Position numbers and translations under genes: made by a program. From positions 1-64,000 of the forward strand of contig NZ_REGA01000002.1 of the NCBI RefSeq assembly GCF_003841505.1: a stretch of DNA of 64,000 nt. Direction: 5' to 3'. The notes beneath the pieces were generated by a model. The model had not been told where the DNA came from, searched no databases, and was given only the letters and a program-made list of their open reading frames with translations. Positions 45,387-53,625 of the stretch are shown here, piece by piece; within the stretch, counting starts at the first letter, position 1, and each line of letters opens with the position of its first letter. Source of the DNA: Natrarchaeobius chitinivorans. GTDB taxonomy: Archaea > Halobacteriota > Halobacteria > Halobacteriales > Natrialbaceae.

Positions 45387-45620
45387 ATGCACACCTGTCG
45401 CAACTGCAACCAGTCGTTCCAGACCGAACTAGCACTCGAGTTACACCGGGACACATGTAAGAAAGGACAACTATTCTGCCAGGTATGTGGGGACCGATTC
45501 CGGGAAGGAGAAGCGACCCAGGACGGCTGGCACTACGAGTGTCCGAGCAACGAATGTGACGGTAACGGACTGCAGGAAGACCTATATCACGTCGAAGACG
45601 TTCGAACGGCAACGCACTGA
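45387..45620 (+). CDS. Small zinc-finger protein with C2H2-like and CxxC sites
   Basis: The 77-residue protein begins MHTCRNCNQSFQTELALELH. The first module is a C2H2-type finger (CRNCNQSFQTELALELHRDT then C). It continues with FCQVCGDRFREGEAT and YECPSNECDGNG, a second metal-binding site. It should bind nucleic acid or protein. The TTG at 45360 would extend it by nine residues. Its stop codon is the start of palindromic repeat copy D. Confidence 0.82.
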   Translation: MHTCRNCNQSFQTELALELHRDTCKKGQLFCQVCGDRFREGEATQDGWHYECPSNECDGNGLQEDLYHVEDVRTATH

Positions 45621-45702
45621 TACGGTTTCCTGCCCCGACGTACCGGCACACCCGCCGCCCGGGTCGCTGGTACGCCGGAACTGATGGACAGTAATCCGTC
45701 CC
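45617..45702 (+). repeat. Dispersed palindromic repeat, copy D (starts at a stop codon)
   Basis: CTGATACGGTTTCCTGCCCC begins at 45617, and its TGA at 45618-45620 is the stop of the small zinc-finger gene. The centre is CCGGCACACCCGCCGCCCGG and the tail ends ACAGTAATCCGTC. Confidence 0.85.
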
Positions 45703-45998
45703 CTCGAGTGCTGTCCGGTCACCTCTGATTCGACACGAACGGGCGTGAGTGCCTGTCTGCCCCTGACTCGGATCCGTCTCACTACCGTGGCCGTTTTCGA
45801 CCGATCGAGGACCATTGTGTATATCACTATGATGTTTATGAGTTCGGCCTGAGACAGTACCATCCGGAACAACAGCGGGGCCTCAGATGAACGTCGTGGG
45901 GGATTTCACCCGATTACGACGTTGCTCCTGGTGGGTCCTGCAACGATCCACACACCGACTGCACAGCCCCGTATGGCCCGATGTGCAGTGACGTGGCG

Positions 45999-46333
45999 TA
46001 GTAACCAGAAAAGAACTGAAACGGTTTAGACGTCGATCGCACAGCTCACAAGTCACTACGTTTCCCGTTCGCTGTTCCGTGGTTCTCGCTCACTTCGTTC
46101 GCTCACGGGTCGTTCCTCCCTGTTCGCCGATCCGCGGTTCTCGCTCACTTCGTTCTGCTCACGGGTCGTTCCTCCCCGTTCGCCAATCCACGGTTCTCGC
46201 TCACTTCGTTCGCTCCGAACCGCGTACGCTCCGAACCGCGTACGCTCCGAACCGCGTACGCTCCAAACCGTGCCCTCCGGACCTCGCTCTCGTCGTGCGA
46301 TCGGGTGTGTGCTGACGTTCAGTGACTACTATA
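45999..46333. mobile_element. MITE-like element, longer copy
   Basis: Left end TAGTAACCAGAAAAGAACTG continues through GATCGCACAGCTCAC and CGTTTCCCGTTCGCT. Right end reads GTGCGATCGGGTGTGTGCTG and ACGTTCAGTGACTACTATA. Both ends match the 156-bp element at 54817-54972 in reverse order. The interior is expanded by tandem repetition of GGTTCTCGCTCACTTCGTTC (three times) and CGTACGCTCCGAACCG. No coding sequence. Exact boundaries are approximate. Confidence 0.75.
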
Positions 46334-47163
46334 GAGACCACCCGCTCGAGCCGTACTACCGGCACGAAATGCTCGTGAGTGTGGACATACCCTTTCTCTC
46401 GGAGTCCAATCCCTCGAGTGGCGCTGACAGACGTATTTCCGGACGGTGACTGCGACTGTCCACCGAAATTCCCGACCGACGACGGTCGAGCGGACTGTCC
46501 CAGCTGGCCTCGACATCAGACACCTCGTTGCAGGACCCGCTTCCAGTAGCCGAGGGGATGTCTATGGGCCAATGAGCCCCGCTTTCTCGTGGTTTTGCGG
46601 CGGATGACTGCCTTTCACCGCGCTCAGGCCGGCCTGAGCTCGTATCGGACGCGGTTTCTCGAGTGGTTGTTTGTCTCGTTCGTCTCGTGTTCTGTCAGCG
46701 GCGCTACCGATGGAATCGATCAGTCGTCGTCTGTGCGTTCGAACGCGACCGCGAACACCATCGATCGCGTTTCATTCCCTGGTTTCTTTCAGGGCTAGCA
46801 CGCTGTGAGAAGTCACTCGGCGGGGTCCGGATTCAATCTTCTGTTGGGTTTGGCTTCGCCCAGTAGTCGACGCGTCGAAAGCCAGTTGCGGTCGTTCCGG
46901 GAGGAGAACTAACTGATCAGTGACTCGTTTGAACCGGCCAGTGGCGATGATACGGGAGACAGAATACCCGGCACTACGTCTACTTATCCAAACTTGTGTC
47001 CCGCAGATGGGGGATATTATATCTTGACTAATGGCCCTGAAGAGTATATTATCCAAACTAATGGAGACAATTGCGTCGCAAAACTATTCATAGAAATCAA
47101 GATAAGGTCACTTAGATGGATTGGTGGGGAAGGTTGAAGGTCGTCCGATATGATGGGTTCTGT
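46334..47163. other. Gene-free stretch in the accessory region
   Basis: About 830 bases with no supportable gene. AT content rises at the right side (46990-47110). Two copies of TATCCAAACT, at 46984 and 47050, with related ACTAATGG repeats nearby precede the DUF5805 gene and could be regulatory. Nothing else recognised. Confidence 0.5.
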
Positions 47164-47556
47164 ATGAGCGATTCCGCGGATACCTCTCGAAAATCCATCA
47201 AGACGTACCTGCCCGCGTACCAGAAAGCCGAGTGGCAATCTCACGCCGACGAACTGGATATGAGCCAGAGCGAGTTCGTTCGAACCATGGTTCAGGCCGG
47301 ACGAAAGGGGTTCACATCCGGCCACGAGGAACCTACTTCTCCCGGGTCAGACCCTGGGGGTAACGCCCTCGAAACACGGGTGCTAAAATTACTCGGTAAT
47401 GACACGTACTCGTGGAACGAGTTACTGGAAGCGGTCAGTGACGACGTGGAGTCCCGACTCGAGGATGCCCTCGAGGAACTGCAGTCGAACAATCGCGTTC
47501 GATACAGCGGACGCCACGGCGGATACACGCTGGTGGAGGACGGCGATGGCAACTGA
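47164..47556 (+). CDS. DUF5805-type protein with ribbon-helix-helix-like N-terminus
   Basis: The 130-residue protein from ATG 47164 starts MSDSADTSRKSIKTYLPAYQ. The N-terminal part has a strand KTYLPAY followed by two helices (KAEWQSHADELDMSQSEFVR then TMVQAGRKG), an RHH-like DNA-binding pattern. The C-terminal half is winged-helix-like (ALETRVLKLLGNDTYSWNEL then LQSNNRVRYSGRHGGYTLVE). In haloarchaea DUF5805 proteins are regularly coded just upstream of a tyrosine recombinase. Here the overlap is 11 bp. It may control or assist the recombinase. Confidence 0.85.
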   Translation: MSDSADTSRKSIKTYLPAYQKAEWQSHADELDMSQSEFVRTMVQAGRKGFTSGHEEPTSPGSDPGGNALETRVLKLLGNDTYSWNELLEAVSDDVESRLEDALEELQSNNRVRYSGRHGGYTLVEDGDGN

Positions 47557-48583
47557 AGCGACGGTCGCGGACGTGGACGATCCGATCGCGTACTTTCTCG
47601 ACGACCAGCGCTATCACGGGAAAAGCGAACGGACGCTTGAGGCCTACGAACGGGTCCTCAGAGAGTTCGAAACGTTCGTCGACGGGGAGTTTTCGATCGC
47701 GGAACTCGAGGCGGCCAGCAGACGGGAGTGTATGGCGTGGGTGCACTCGCTTCGGGGCCGGTACGAATCGAGTACGGTCGCGACCTACGCGTCGTATCTC
47801 AACCGGTTTTACGACTATATGAATCGCATCGGGGCGTTCGACGACAATCCGATGGCACTCGTCATGGAGGAGATGTCGGAATCGATCGATTCGAACCCGA
47901 CCCGTCGGGACATCTCGGTCGCCGAAATGCGCTCGTTCGTCGAATCGATCGCCCACCCCCTCGAACGAGCGATGGTTGTGACGCTGTTGAAGACCGGTAT
48001 GCGTGTCGGAGAGCTCTGTAACCTCGATCTTCGCGATCTCTTTCTCGAGGTCGACGAACTGGAGTTCGGGTGGGACGCCAGGGTCGAACTCGATCATCGC
48101 CAGTCGTCGCTTTTCGTGTCGGCTGCACCCTCGCGAGGGGAGGCACTCAACGACGAGAAACGGACGGCCTCAAACAAACGAAAGCGGGATACCGTCGTCC
48201 CCGTCGACGGCGAACTTCGGACGGCCCTGCTCGAGTGGCTCGCGATTCGCCCGGATCCCGTGTCGCCGGCGGATCCACTGTTCGTCGATACGCGAAATTC
48301 CTGGGGGCAACGGGTTAAGCCCTCGGACGTCCGGTACGTCGTCGAAAAGCACGGTCGAGAACACGGCTGGTATCGGACCGGCGGCGGAACGACGGAAAAC
48401 GTAACGCCACACTACTTCAGACACTTCTTTACGACTCACTTGCGCGATCGGACCGGTGATCGGGGTATCGTCCAGTACCTTCGCGGTGACGTCGCCAGCG
48501 ACGTGATCGATACCTACACGCACGACTGGGGAGACCGCGTTCGAGCAACGTATCTCGACCATATTTACTCGATAGTCGAATAA
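47546..48583 (+). CDS. Tyrosine recombinase/integrase (XerC/D-like)
   Basis: The 345-residue protein from ATG 47546 has an N-terminal SAM-like helical domain (RYHGKSERTLEAYERVLREF) and a catalytic domain. The catalytic first arginine is in KTGMRVGELCNLDLRDL near residue 153, H-x-x-R in TPHYFRHFFTTHL near residue 295, and the nucleophile tyrosine lies in TYLDHIYSIVE at the very C-terminus. Length and layout are complete, so it is probably active. It overlaps the DUF5805 gene by 11 bp. The region around is gene-poor and repeat-rich, as expected for an integrated element, but no attachment site was found. Confidence 0.92.
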   Translation: MATEATVADVDDPIAYFLDDQRYHGKSERTLEAYERVLREFETFVDGEFSIAELEAASRRECMAWVHSLRGRYESSTVATYASYLNRFYDYMNRIGAFDDNPMALVMEEMSESIDSNPTRRDISVAEMRSFVESIAHPLERAMVVTLLKTGMRVGELCNLDLRDLFLEVDELEFGWDARVELDHRQSSLFVSAAPSRGEALNDEKRTASNKRKRDTVVPVDGELRTALLEWLAIRPDPVSPADPLFVDTRNSWGQRVKPSDVRYVVEKHGREHGWYRTGGGTTENVTPHYFRHFFTTHLRDRTGDRGIVQYLRGDVASDVIDTYTHDWGDRVRATYLDHIYSIVE

Positions 48584-48849
48584 TATTCGACACAAATCCG
48601 GATTGTGTCTGTTGTCTCTCGAGCGAATAAACTACATTACGATATATCAATTGATGGCGGTGGTCTCCCACTTGTCCGGAATCGAAACTTCGCCACAACA
48701 ACGATCTCCAGACTGATCGGGTTAGAAAAGCGCGTCGCTGTGGATACCTTTCGTCAAAATAGTAAATGGACCGGCAGTCATTTTCCCCGTAATCCTCGAC
48801 GAGGGTCGGTCCCAACTCGAGTCTGCTCTCGAGAGACGGGCCGATCCGT

Positions 48850-49776
48850 TCAAGAACTGACGGCGAGTTCCGTCTCGAGGTCGGCTCCGTTCAGTAGGCC
48901 GCGTATCGTTTCGACCGTTTCTGTGACTTCCGGCGTGTTTTCGAGGAGAACGGTTTCGCTCGGAAAGAGCCGTTCACCGAGTACCAGACCGTGTTCCCGG
49001 GCTGTCGATCCGGTCATCGTCAGGTAGACGCCGATTCCGGTCTCGGCGATGGCCGCCTCCTCTTCGCGGCCGTCGGCCGGGTACTGGAACTCTATCCCGG
49101 CAAGCGTTTTCGTTCCGAGAACGGCTCGAACCAGGCGTTCGTACCGTGGCTCGATACACAGCGGCCCCTCGTAGCGCTCGAGAAACGCGCGGTCGATCGA
49201 TTCCGCCGAGGGTGTCACGTCGGGTGTCGCCATCAGCGTATGAAAGACTGTGTCACCGAGTCCAGTCACGACCCGGACGTCGGAGTCGGCAGGATCGATC
49301 CGCGCGTTTACGTCCGCGATTCGGTCGAGCGGTTCCGGACGGAGTTCGACGACCTCCTCTAAGACGAGATCGGCGCTGTCGAATCCGAGAGCGAACTCGT
49401 GGGTTCTCAGCGCACGGAACGGTTCCTCCCTGCCGACGAGCTGGACGACGGTATCGGCCGGGACGCCGTCGACATCGTCGAGCGGGATCGTCACGCTATC
49501 GAAGACGATGCGGCGGGGTTTCCCGGCCCGGTCGTCGCGGACGAGCGTGTACTCGGGCAGTCTCGGATCGGTGACCGTGCTGTACTCCGCGAGGCGGCGG
49601 TAGACGTCGTCTCCGTCGGATTCGAGGGTTCCTTTCGTGACCGCTTTCTCGTGACGGAGAGTCGACGTAATCTCGTCTGCGAGGCCTTCGACGCCGAACC
49701 GGCGAGCGAACCGATCGAGTACCGACTCGAGAGGTCGTCCTTTTCGGGGTACGGCGATCGGAATCGTCTCGCCCAT
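48850..49776 (-). CDS. HisG-like (ATP phosphoribosyltransferase-fold) protein of unknown role
   Basis: The 308-residue protein starts MGETIPIAVPRKGRPLESVL, matching the start of HisG (RIAVPNKGRL type). Further parallels are LRTHEFALGFDSADLVLEEV, GLGDTVFHTLMATPDVT and the C-terminal region EEEAAIAETGIGVYLTMTGS then TAREHGLVLGERLFPS, which follows the D-x-I-x-D...TG(T/S)T pattern where HisG binds PRPP. Several positions differ, and the residue that normally contacts PRPP pyrophosphate is uncertain, so true HisG activity is doubtful. It is convergent with the recombinase gene after ~265 bp of non-coding DNA. Confidence 0.6.
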   Translation of the reverse strand: MGETIPIAVPRKGRPLESVLDRFARRFGVEGLADEITSTLRHEKAVTKGTLESDGDDVYRRLAEYSTVTDPRLPEYTLVRDDRAGKPRRIVFDSVTIPLDDVDGVPADTVVQLVGREEPFRALRTHEFALGFDSADLVLEEVVELRPEPLDRIADVNARIDPADSDVRVVTGLGDTVFHTLMATPDVTPSAESIDRAFLERYEGPLCIEPRYERLVRAVLGTKTLAGIEFQYPADGREEEAAIAETGIGVYLTMTGSTAREHGLVLGERLFPSETVLLENTPEVTETVETIRGLLNGADLETELAVSS

Positions 49777-49827
49777 CGGGAGAAGTTCGATCGGCGACGG
49801 ATAAACGAGTTGCGTTTCAAAGAGGGG

Positions 49828-51573
49828 TCAGCTGTCGGAGAACATCGAGCCGAGCTGTTCGCGCCAGTCCTGAATGTCGGTCACGTCCGCGCGAACGTCC
49901 TCGAGATCGGATTCGACGGTCTCGAGTGTGTCCGTTACGGATTCGACGTCGTCTTCGACGGATTCGAGCCCGTCTTCCAGTCCGTCCACGTCGTCTTCGA
50001 CCGTCGTGACCGTCTCCTCGAGGTCGTCGACGTCGTCCGTCACGGTTCGGACGTCGCCTTCGACCGACTCGAGGTCGTCGGCAACGGCTTCGAGGTCGTC
50101 TTCGTTCGCATCCGTCCGCTCGGAGACCTCCTTGACGTCGCCTTCGAGATCGGTCACCCACTCGGTTAGCGTCTCGGCTTCGGATTCGACCTCGTCGATC
50201 CTGGTACCGTTGGTTCCCAGTTGCTCTTCGACCGAGTCGAGCTTTTCGTCGAACTCGGCGACTTCGTTTCGGAGGTTCTCGATGATCTCCTGTCCGGTGC
50301 CGTGCTCACCGATAAACTCCTCGAGTGCACCCGCATACGCGGCGACTTCCTCGACTCGAGACTGGAGGTGGCCGATCTTCACCTGGTCGAGGTTAGACGG
50401 CTCGGTCTCGAATTCCGACCGGAGAACCGAGAGGTCGTCGTCGTCGACGGTGCCGTCGCGAATCTCCGTTGCGAGGCGCGCGCCGAGCGATTCGGGCGGT
50501 GCTGTGTCTGTCGTCGTTTCCTCGGGTTCGTCGACGTCTGCTGGTTCCGATTCCGTATCGCCTTCTAATACGGCCGCTGCGTCGGCGTCCTCCTCGGCCG
50601 ACACGGCTTCGGCGTCGGTCTCAGTATCCGCCGCCTCGGCATCGGCGTCGGGTTCCGATTCCGTATCGGCTTCCGGGGAGTCCACAGCGGTTCCGTCGTC
50701 GGGTTCCGCCGACTCCGCCTCGAGTTCGCTGTCAGCCGGCTCTCCGCCGTCGTCGGCCGCAACGTCGTCCTCGGAGTCGACGGGTTCGTCGGCCTCCGCG
50801 AGGTCGTCCGATAAATCTCCCGTCGATTCGGTCGGCGGCTCCTCGTCTGCGAGGTCAAGTGTAATCTCCGGTTCGTCGTCGCTCGTCTCGGACTCGGAGG
50901 CCGTATCGTCGGGTTCGGGTATCTCCTCTTCGCCGAAGTCGAGGTCGATGTCCGGTGTGTCGTCGGTCGGTTCCTCGTCCGTGACCTCGACCGGTTCGGT
51001 GTCGACGTCTCCCAGGTCGAGATCGAGATCGAGGTCCTCGTCGCCATCGTCGTCGGCGTCGTCGGTGTCGTCCTCACCTTCCAGCCCGGGGACTGACTCG
51101 GAGTCGCCCGCGAGCATATCCTTGACCGGCTGGTTTCGATCGTCGGAGACGATGCTGTCGATGACGCCGTCTTCGACTTGCTCCCGATTCGAACTCGAGT
51201 CGTCTTCGGAACTTACCTCGACGATCGTGGGTTCGGTCAGAAATCGATTTGCGGTCTCGGGATCGTCGATTCGGATTCCGTACACCGTTACGAGCAGGTC
51301 GTCGGGATCGAGCGTGCCGGTGAACTCGACGTGGTTGTCCTGAAACGCGGTCCACTCGTCGCTGTGGTAGTCGGGGTGGAACCCGACCTTGTCCATTGGG
51401 AACGATTCGGGAATGTCTTCGGAGAGTCGAAACGCGACCTGTTCGTCACGATCCGATTCGATCTCGAATTTGATTGCGGGTACTGGAAACTCGTCCGCCG
51501 TGAACGATTTCCGGACGGCCAACCCGTCGGAACTGACTTCGATCACGTCGTCCGTGTCGGCGGTGCTACTCAT
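49828..51573 (-). CDS. Large acidic coiled-coil protein
   Basis: The 581-residue protein from ATG 51573 (a GTG at 51579 is the alternative) starts MSSTADTDDVIEVSSDGLAV. The N-terminal ~125 residues are a beta-rich domain (FPVPAIKFEIESDRDEQVAF, then FTGTLDPDDLLVTVYGIRID). The middle ~230 residues are Asp/Glu/Ser/Thr-rich low complexity. The last ~180 residues are a long coiled coil with repeated VES/LE-V-D-D blocks (ESVEDDVESVTDTLETVESD). Such proteins are probably surface or cell-division scaffolds; function unknown. A perfect palindrome covers the putative TATA box 16 bp upstream. Confidence 0.85.
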   Translation of the reverse strand: MSSTADTDDVIEVSSDGLAVRKSFTADEFPVPAIKFEIESDRDEQVAFRLSEDIPESFPMDKVGFHPDYHSDEWTAFQDNHVEFTGTLDPDDLLVTVYGIRIDDPETANRFLTEPTIVEVSSEDDSSSNREQVEDGVIDSIVSDDRNQPVKDMLAGDSESVPGLEGEDDTDDADDDGDEDLDLDLDLGDVDTEPVEVTDEEPTDDTPDIDLDFGEEEIPEPDDTASESETSDDEPEITLDLADEEPPTESTGDLSDDLAEADEPVDSEDDVAADDGGEPADSELEAESAEPDDGTAVDSPEADTESEPDADAEAADTETDAEAVSAEEDADAAAVLEGDTESEPADVDEPEETTTDTAPPESLGARLATEIRDGTVDDDDLSVLRSEFETEPSNLDQVKIGHLQSRVEEVAAYAGALEEFIGEHGTGQEIIENLRNEVAEFDEKLDSVEEQLGTNGTRIDEVESEAETLTEWVTDLEGDVKEVSERTDANEDDLEAVADDLESVEGDVRTVTDDVDDLEETVTTVEDDVDGLEDGLESVEDDVESVTDTLETVESDLEDVRADVTDIQDWREQLGSMFSDS

Positions 51574-51588
51574 GGACACAACGTTGCT

Positions 51589-51610
51589 GTACCATTACTA
51601 TAAATGGTAC
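51589..51610. promoter_or_regulatory. 22-bp palindrome over the TATA box of the coiled-coil protein gene
   Basis: GTACCATT (51589-51596) and AATGGTAC (51603-51610) are a perfect 8-bp inverted repeat around ACTATA. On the minus strand the TATA-like TTTATAGTAAT is centred ~27 bp before ATG 51573, the leaderless spacing usual in haloarchaea. A repressor or activator bound to the palindrome would block or position TBP. Confidence 0.6.
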
Positions 51611-51652
51611 GGACAGTATCAAATATGAGTCATTACCGGCCGGTGACCCGAC

Positions 51653-52495
51653 TCACTCGAGGTCGATGCGATCGCCGATTTCGATGACGTCGACCTGCCT
51701 CGGGTGTTCGAAGCTCTTGGCGTGGTGATAGAGCACCTTCGGATCCGAGGTGAGTCCTCGCCACATGTCCCAGTGACTCGGCAGGAGGCGATCCAGTTCC
51801 AGGGCGCTCGCGATCTCGATGATCTGGTTCTCGTCGTTGTACCAGCGGGTTCGCTTTGGCTCTCCCGTCTCTTTGTCCGCGATCTGGCCGACGGTTCCGA
51901 ACGCGAGGATGCCGACGTCGATGTCGTACTCCGTGCCGATCCGTTCGAACTCGTCGTTCGGTTTCGTATCGCCGCCGTGAAAGAGGGTTCCCGCGTCGTG
52001 TTCGAAGACGTAGCTTACCGGATGGGTGGCGTCCGGATCGTGTGCGTCCTCGACGTGTACCGTAAACTCGCCGATCTCGAGGGTGTCACCTTCGGTGACT
52101 TCGGAGAACTGCCCGTCGTCGACGTCCCACGCTTGCGTCCATTCCTCTTCGTCACGTGCGACGTCGAGGCTATCGTCCGGGGCGTAAAACGTCGCGTCCG
52201 TATTCTCCAGGATCGGGGCCTGACTCGGGCCGTGTACGTGATCGGTGTGTTCGTGGGTCGCGAGCACCGCGTCGGCGTCCGTCACGTCCGCGGGGTCGAA
52301 CGGAACGGGGATCATCCGAACCGTCCGCGGTGGATATCCGAGCCCGACGTACGGATCGACGTACACCGTCGTCCCTTCGCTGCCTTTGAGGATGAACCCG
52401 TTACAGCCGAGATACCAGACTGCCACGCCGTCAGGGGTCGCATCCTCGACGTCACGGACGAGCCAGTCGCCCCAGTCGCTTTGAATCTCCGTCAT
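51653..52495 (-). CDS. MBL-fold metallo-hydrolase (UlaG-like)
   Basis: The 280-residue protein from ATG 52495 starts MTEIQSDWGDWLVRDVEDAT. It has the metallo-beta-lactamase metal site THEHTDHVHG (HxHxDH) near residue 82, then HVEDAHDPDATHPVSYVFEH and FHGGDTKPN with metal ligands, and a final LLPSHWDMWRGL. The overall shape matches L-ascorbate-6-phosphate lactonase-type hydrolases, but the substrate is not established. An in-frame extension upstream to 52561 overlaps the tandem repeats and is rejected. Confidence 0.88.
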   Translation of the reverse strand: MTEIQSDWGDWLVRDVEDATPDGVAVWYLGCNGFILKGSEGTTVYVDPYVGLGYPPRTVRMIPVPFDPADVTDADAVLATHEHTDHVHGPSQAPILENTDATFYAPDDSLDVARDEEEWTQAWDVDDGQFSEVTEGDTLEIGEFTVHVEDAHDPDATHPVSYVFEHDAGTLFHGGDTKPNDEFERIGTEYDIDVGILAFGTVGQIADKETGEPKRTRWYNDENQIIEIASALELDRLLPSHWDMWRGLTSDPKVLYHHAKSFEHPRQVDVIEIGDRIDLE

Positions 52496-52566
52496 ACTCG
52501 ACGGTGTGCGCACCGACCGGGTAAACGTTGTCGTATCCGGACGGCCAGTCGCCGGCGTCACTGGGT

Positions 52567-52620
52567 GACTGCACGGAATCGGGCCACGAGCTCGACTGCA
52601 CGGAATCGGGCCACGAGTTC
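52567..52620. repeat. Two-copy tandem repeat, unit 27 bp
   Basis: Units 52567-52593 and 52594-52620 begin GACTGCACGGAATCGGGCCA and differ at one base near the end. They lie immediately after the stop of the DUF7344-like gene. Confidence 0.9.
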
Positions 52621-52623
52621 CGA

Positions 52624-53361
52624 CTACGCGTTTCCGCGCCCACTGACGGCGGCTGCTAACGGTGTCGACTCGTCGTCACCATCGGTGTCAGCCGACTCGT
52701 CGGTGAGCCGGTCGACGGCCAGTATCGGGTGGCCGTCGTAGGAGATGTGATTCTCAGCGTGGTCGTACTCGAGGAGCCCCGCGTCGTCGAGGAGGGGAAG
52801 GTGTACGTGGACGAGGTCGGCCTGTACTCGATCCACCCGTTTCGCTGAAACCGCGTGGACCGTCGTTTCGGCTTCCCGGGCCGCCACGCTTCGAGCGAGT
52901 GTTTCGACGGAGACCGAACGGTTCCAATCCTCGAGTACGGACAGGAGAGTCCGACGACGCGAGTCCGCGATCACGCCGAATATCGTGCTCAGTACGTCGT
53001 CGGATTCGTCCGTGTGGCCCACGAGGACCGCTTCGATCTGGGGCGTCCCGAAAAACCAGTGATCGGTCGTGACGACGCGCTCGTCGCCGTCGATCTCGAG
53101 GAGGCCCGCGTCGATCAACGCCGGGAGCTGTCGGTGTCGACAGTCGACGAGGGCGCGTTGACGTTCGTCGTCGGTGACCGAACCGGGTGGTTTATCGTTC
53201 GTTACCGCGGCAAACTCGACCGAAAGCTCCGTTTTCTCGATGCCGTCGGGCGATCGATCGTGAACGATCGCCAGGAGAGTCCGTCGGTGGTCGTCTGCAA
53301 GCGAGCGGAACGCGGCGTCGCGGGACCTGGTCGATCGGTCGGTGGGTGCGGTGGTATTCAT
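52624..53361 (-). CDS. Two-winged-helix regulator (DUF7344-like, tandem domains)
   Basis: The 245-residue protein has two copies of one winged-helix domain: AAFRSLADDHRRTLLAIVHD with RHRQLPALIDAGLLEIDGDE, and FGVIADSRRRTLLSVLEDWN with VHLPLLDDAGLLEYDHAENH. Haloarchaea use tandem domains of this DUF7344-like type as transcription regulators. Upstream (53362-53420) an inverted repeat GTTTGGG...CCCAAAC occurs 8-34 bp before the start and could be an autoregulatory operator. Confidence 0.82.
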   Translation of the reverse strand: MNTTAPTDRSTRSRDAAFRSLADDHRRTLLAIVHDRSPDGIEKTELSVEFAAVTNDKPPGSVTDDERQRALVDCRHRQLPALIDAGLLEIDGDERVVTTDHWFFGTPQIEAVLVGHTDESDDVLSTIFGVIADSRRRTLLSVLEDWNRSVSVETLARSVAAREAETTVHAVSAKRVDRVQADLVHVHLPLLDDAGLLEYDHAENHISYDGHPILAVDRLTDESADTDGDDESTPLAAAVSGRGNA

Positions 53362-53625
53362 CGACTACTGGTCCGTGCGGTTTGGGCAAAAGGACTTCCC
53401 CAAACAGATTTGGATTCAACGTCGTATTACTGGATGTTCGTGGCTTATCTAGTGTCTCTGCTCGAATAACGTTACTATTTGCAGAGCGATCCGTTCAAAT
53501 TGATAGATGGTCACTCTGGATTGTCAGTTCCGCGAGAGAGAGGTCGACGAGGTCGTCGGAGCCCTGTCGACCAGGTGCCGCCGACACACCGCGGGGAACT
53601 GGGCTTCGTGAAGGCGACTGACCGG

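Noticed and set aside
46079-46315. Open frame inside the longer MITE-like element
   Set aside because: It is made of repeated low-complexity sequence with no homology and belongs to the tandem expansion.
49874-51343. A ~490-residue serine-rich open frame on the plus strand
   Set aside because: It is the antisense of the acidic coiled-coil gene (Asp/Glu codons read as Ser/Val), not a real gene.
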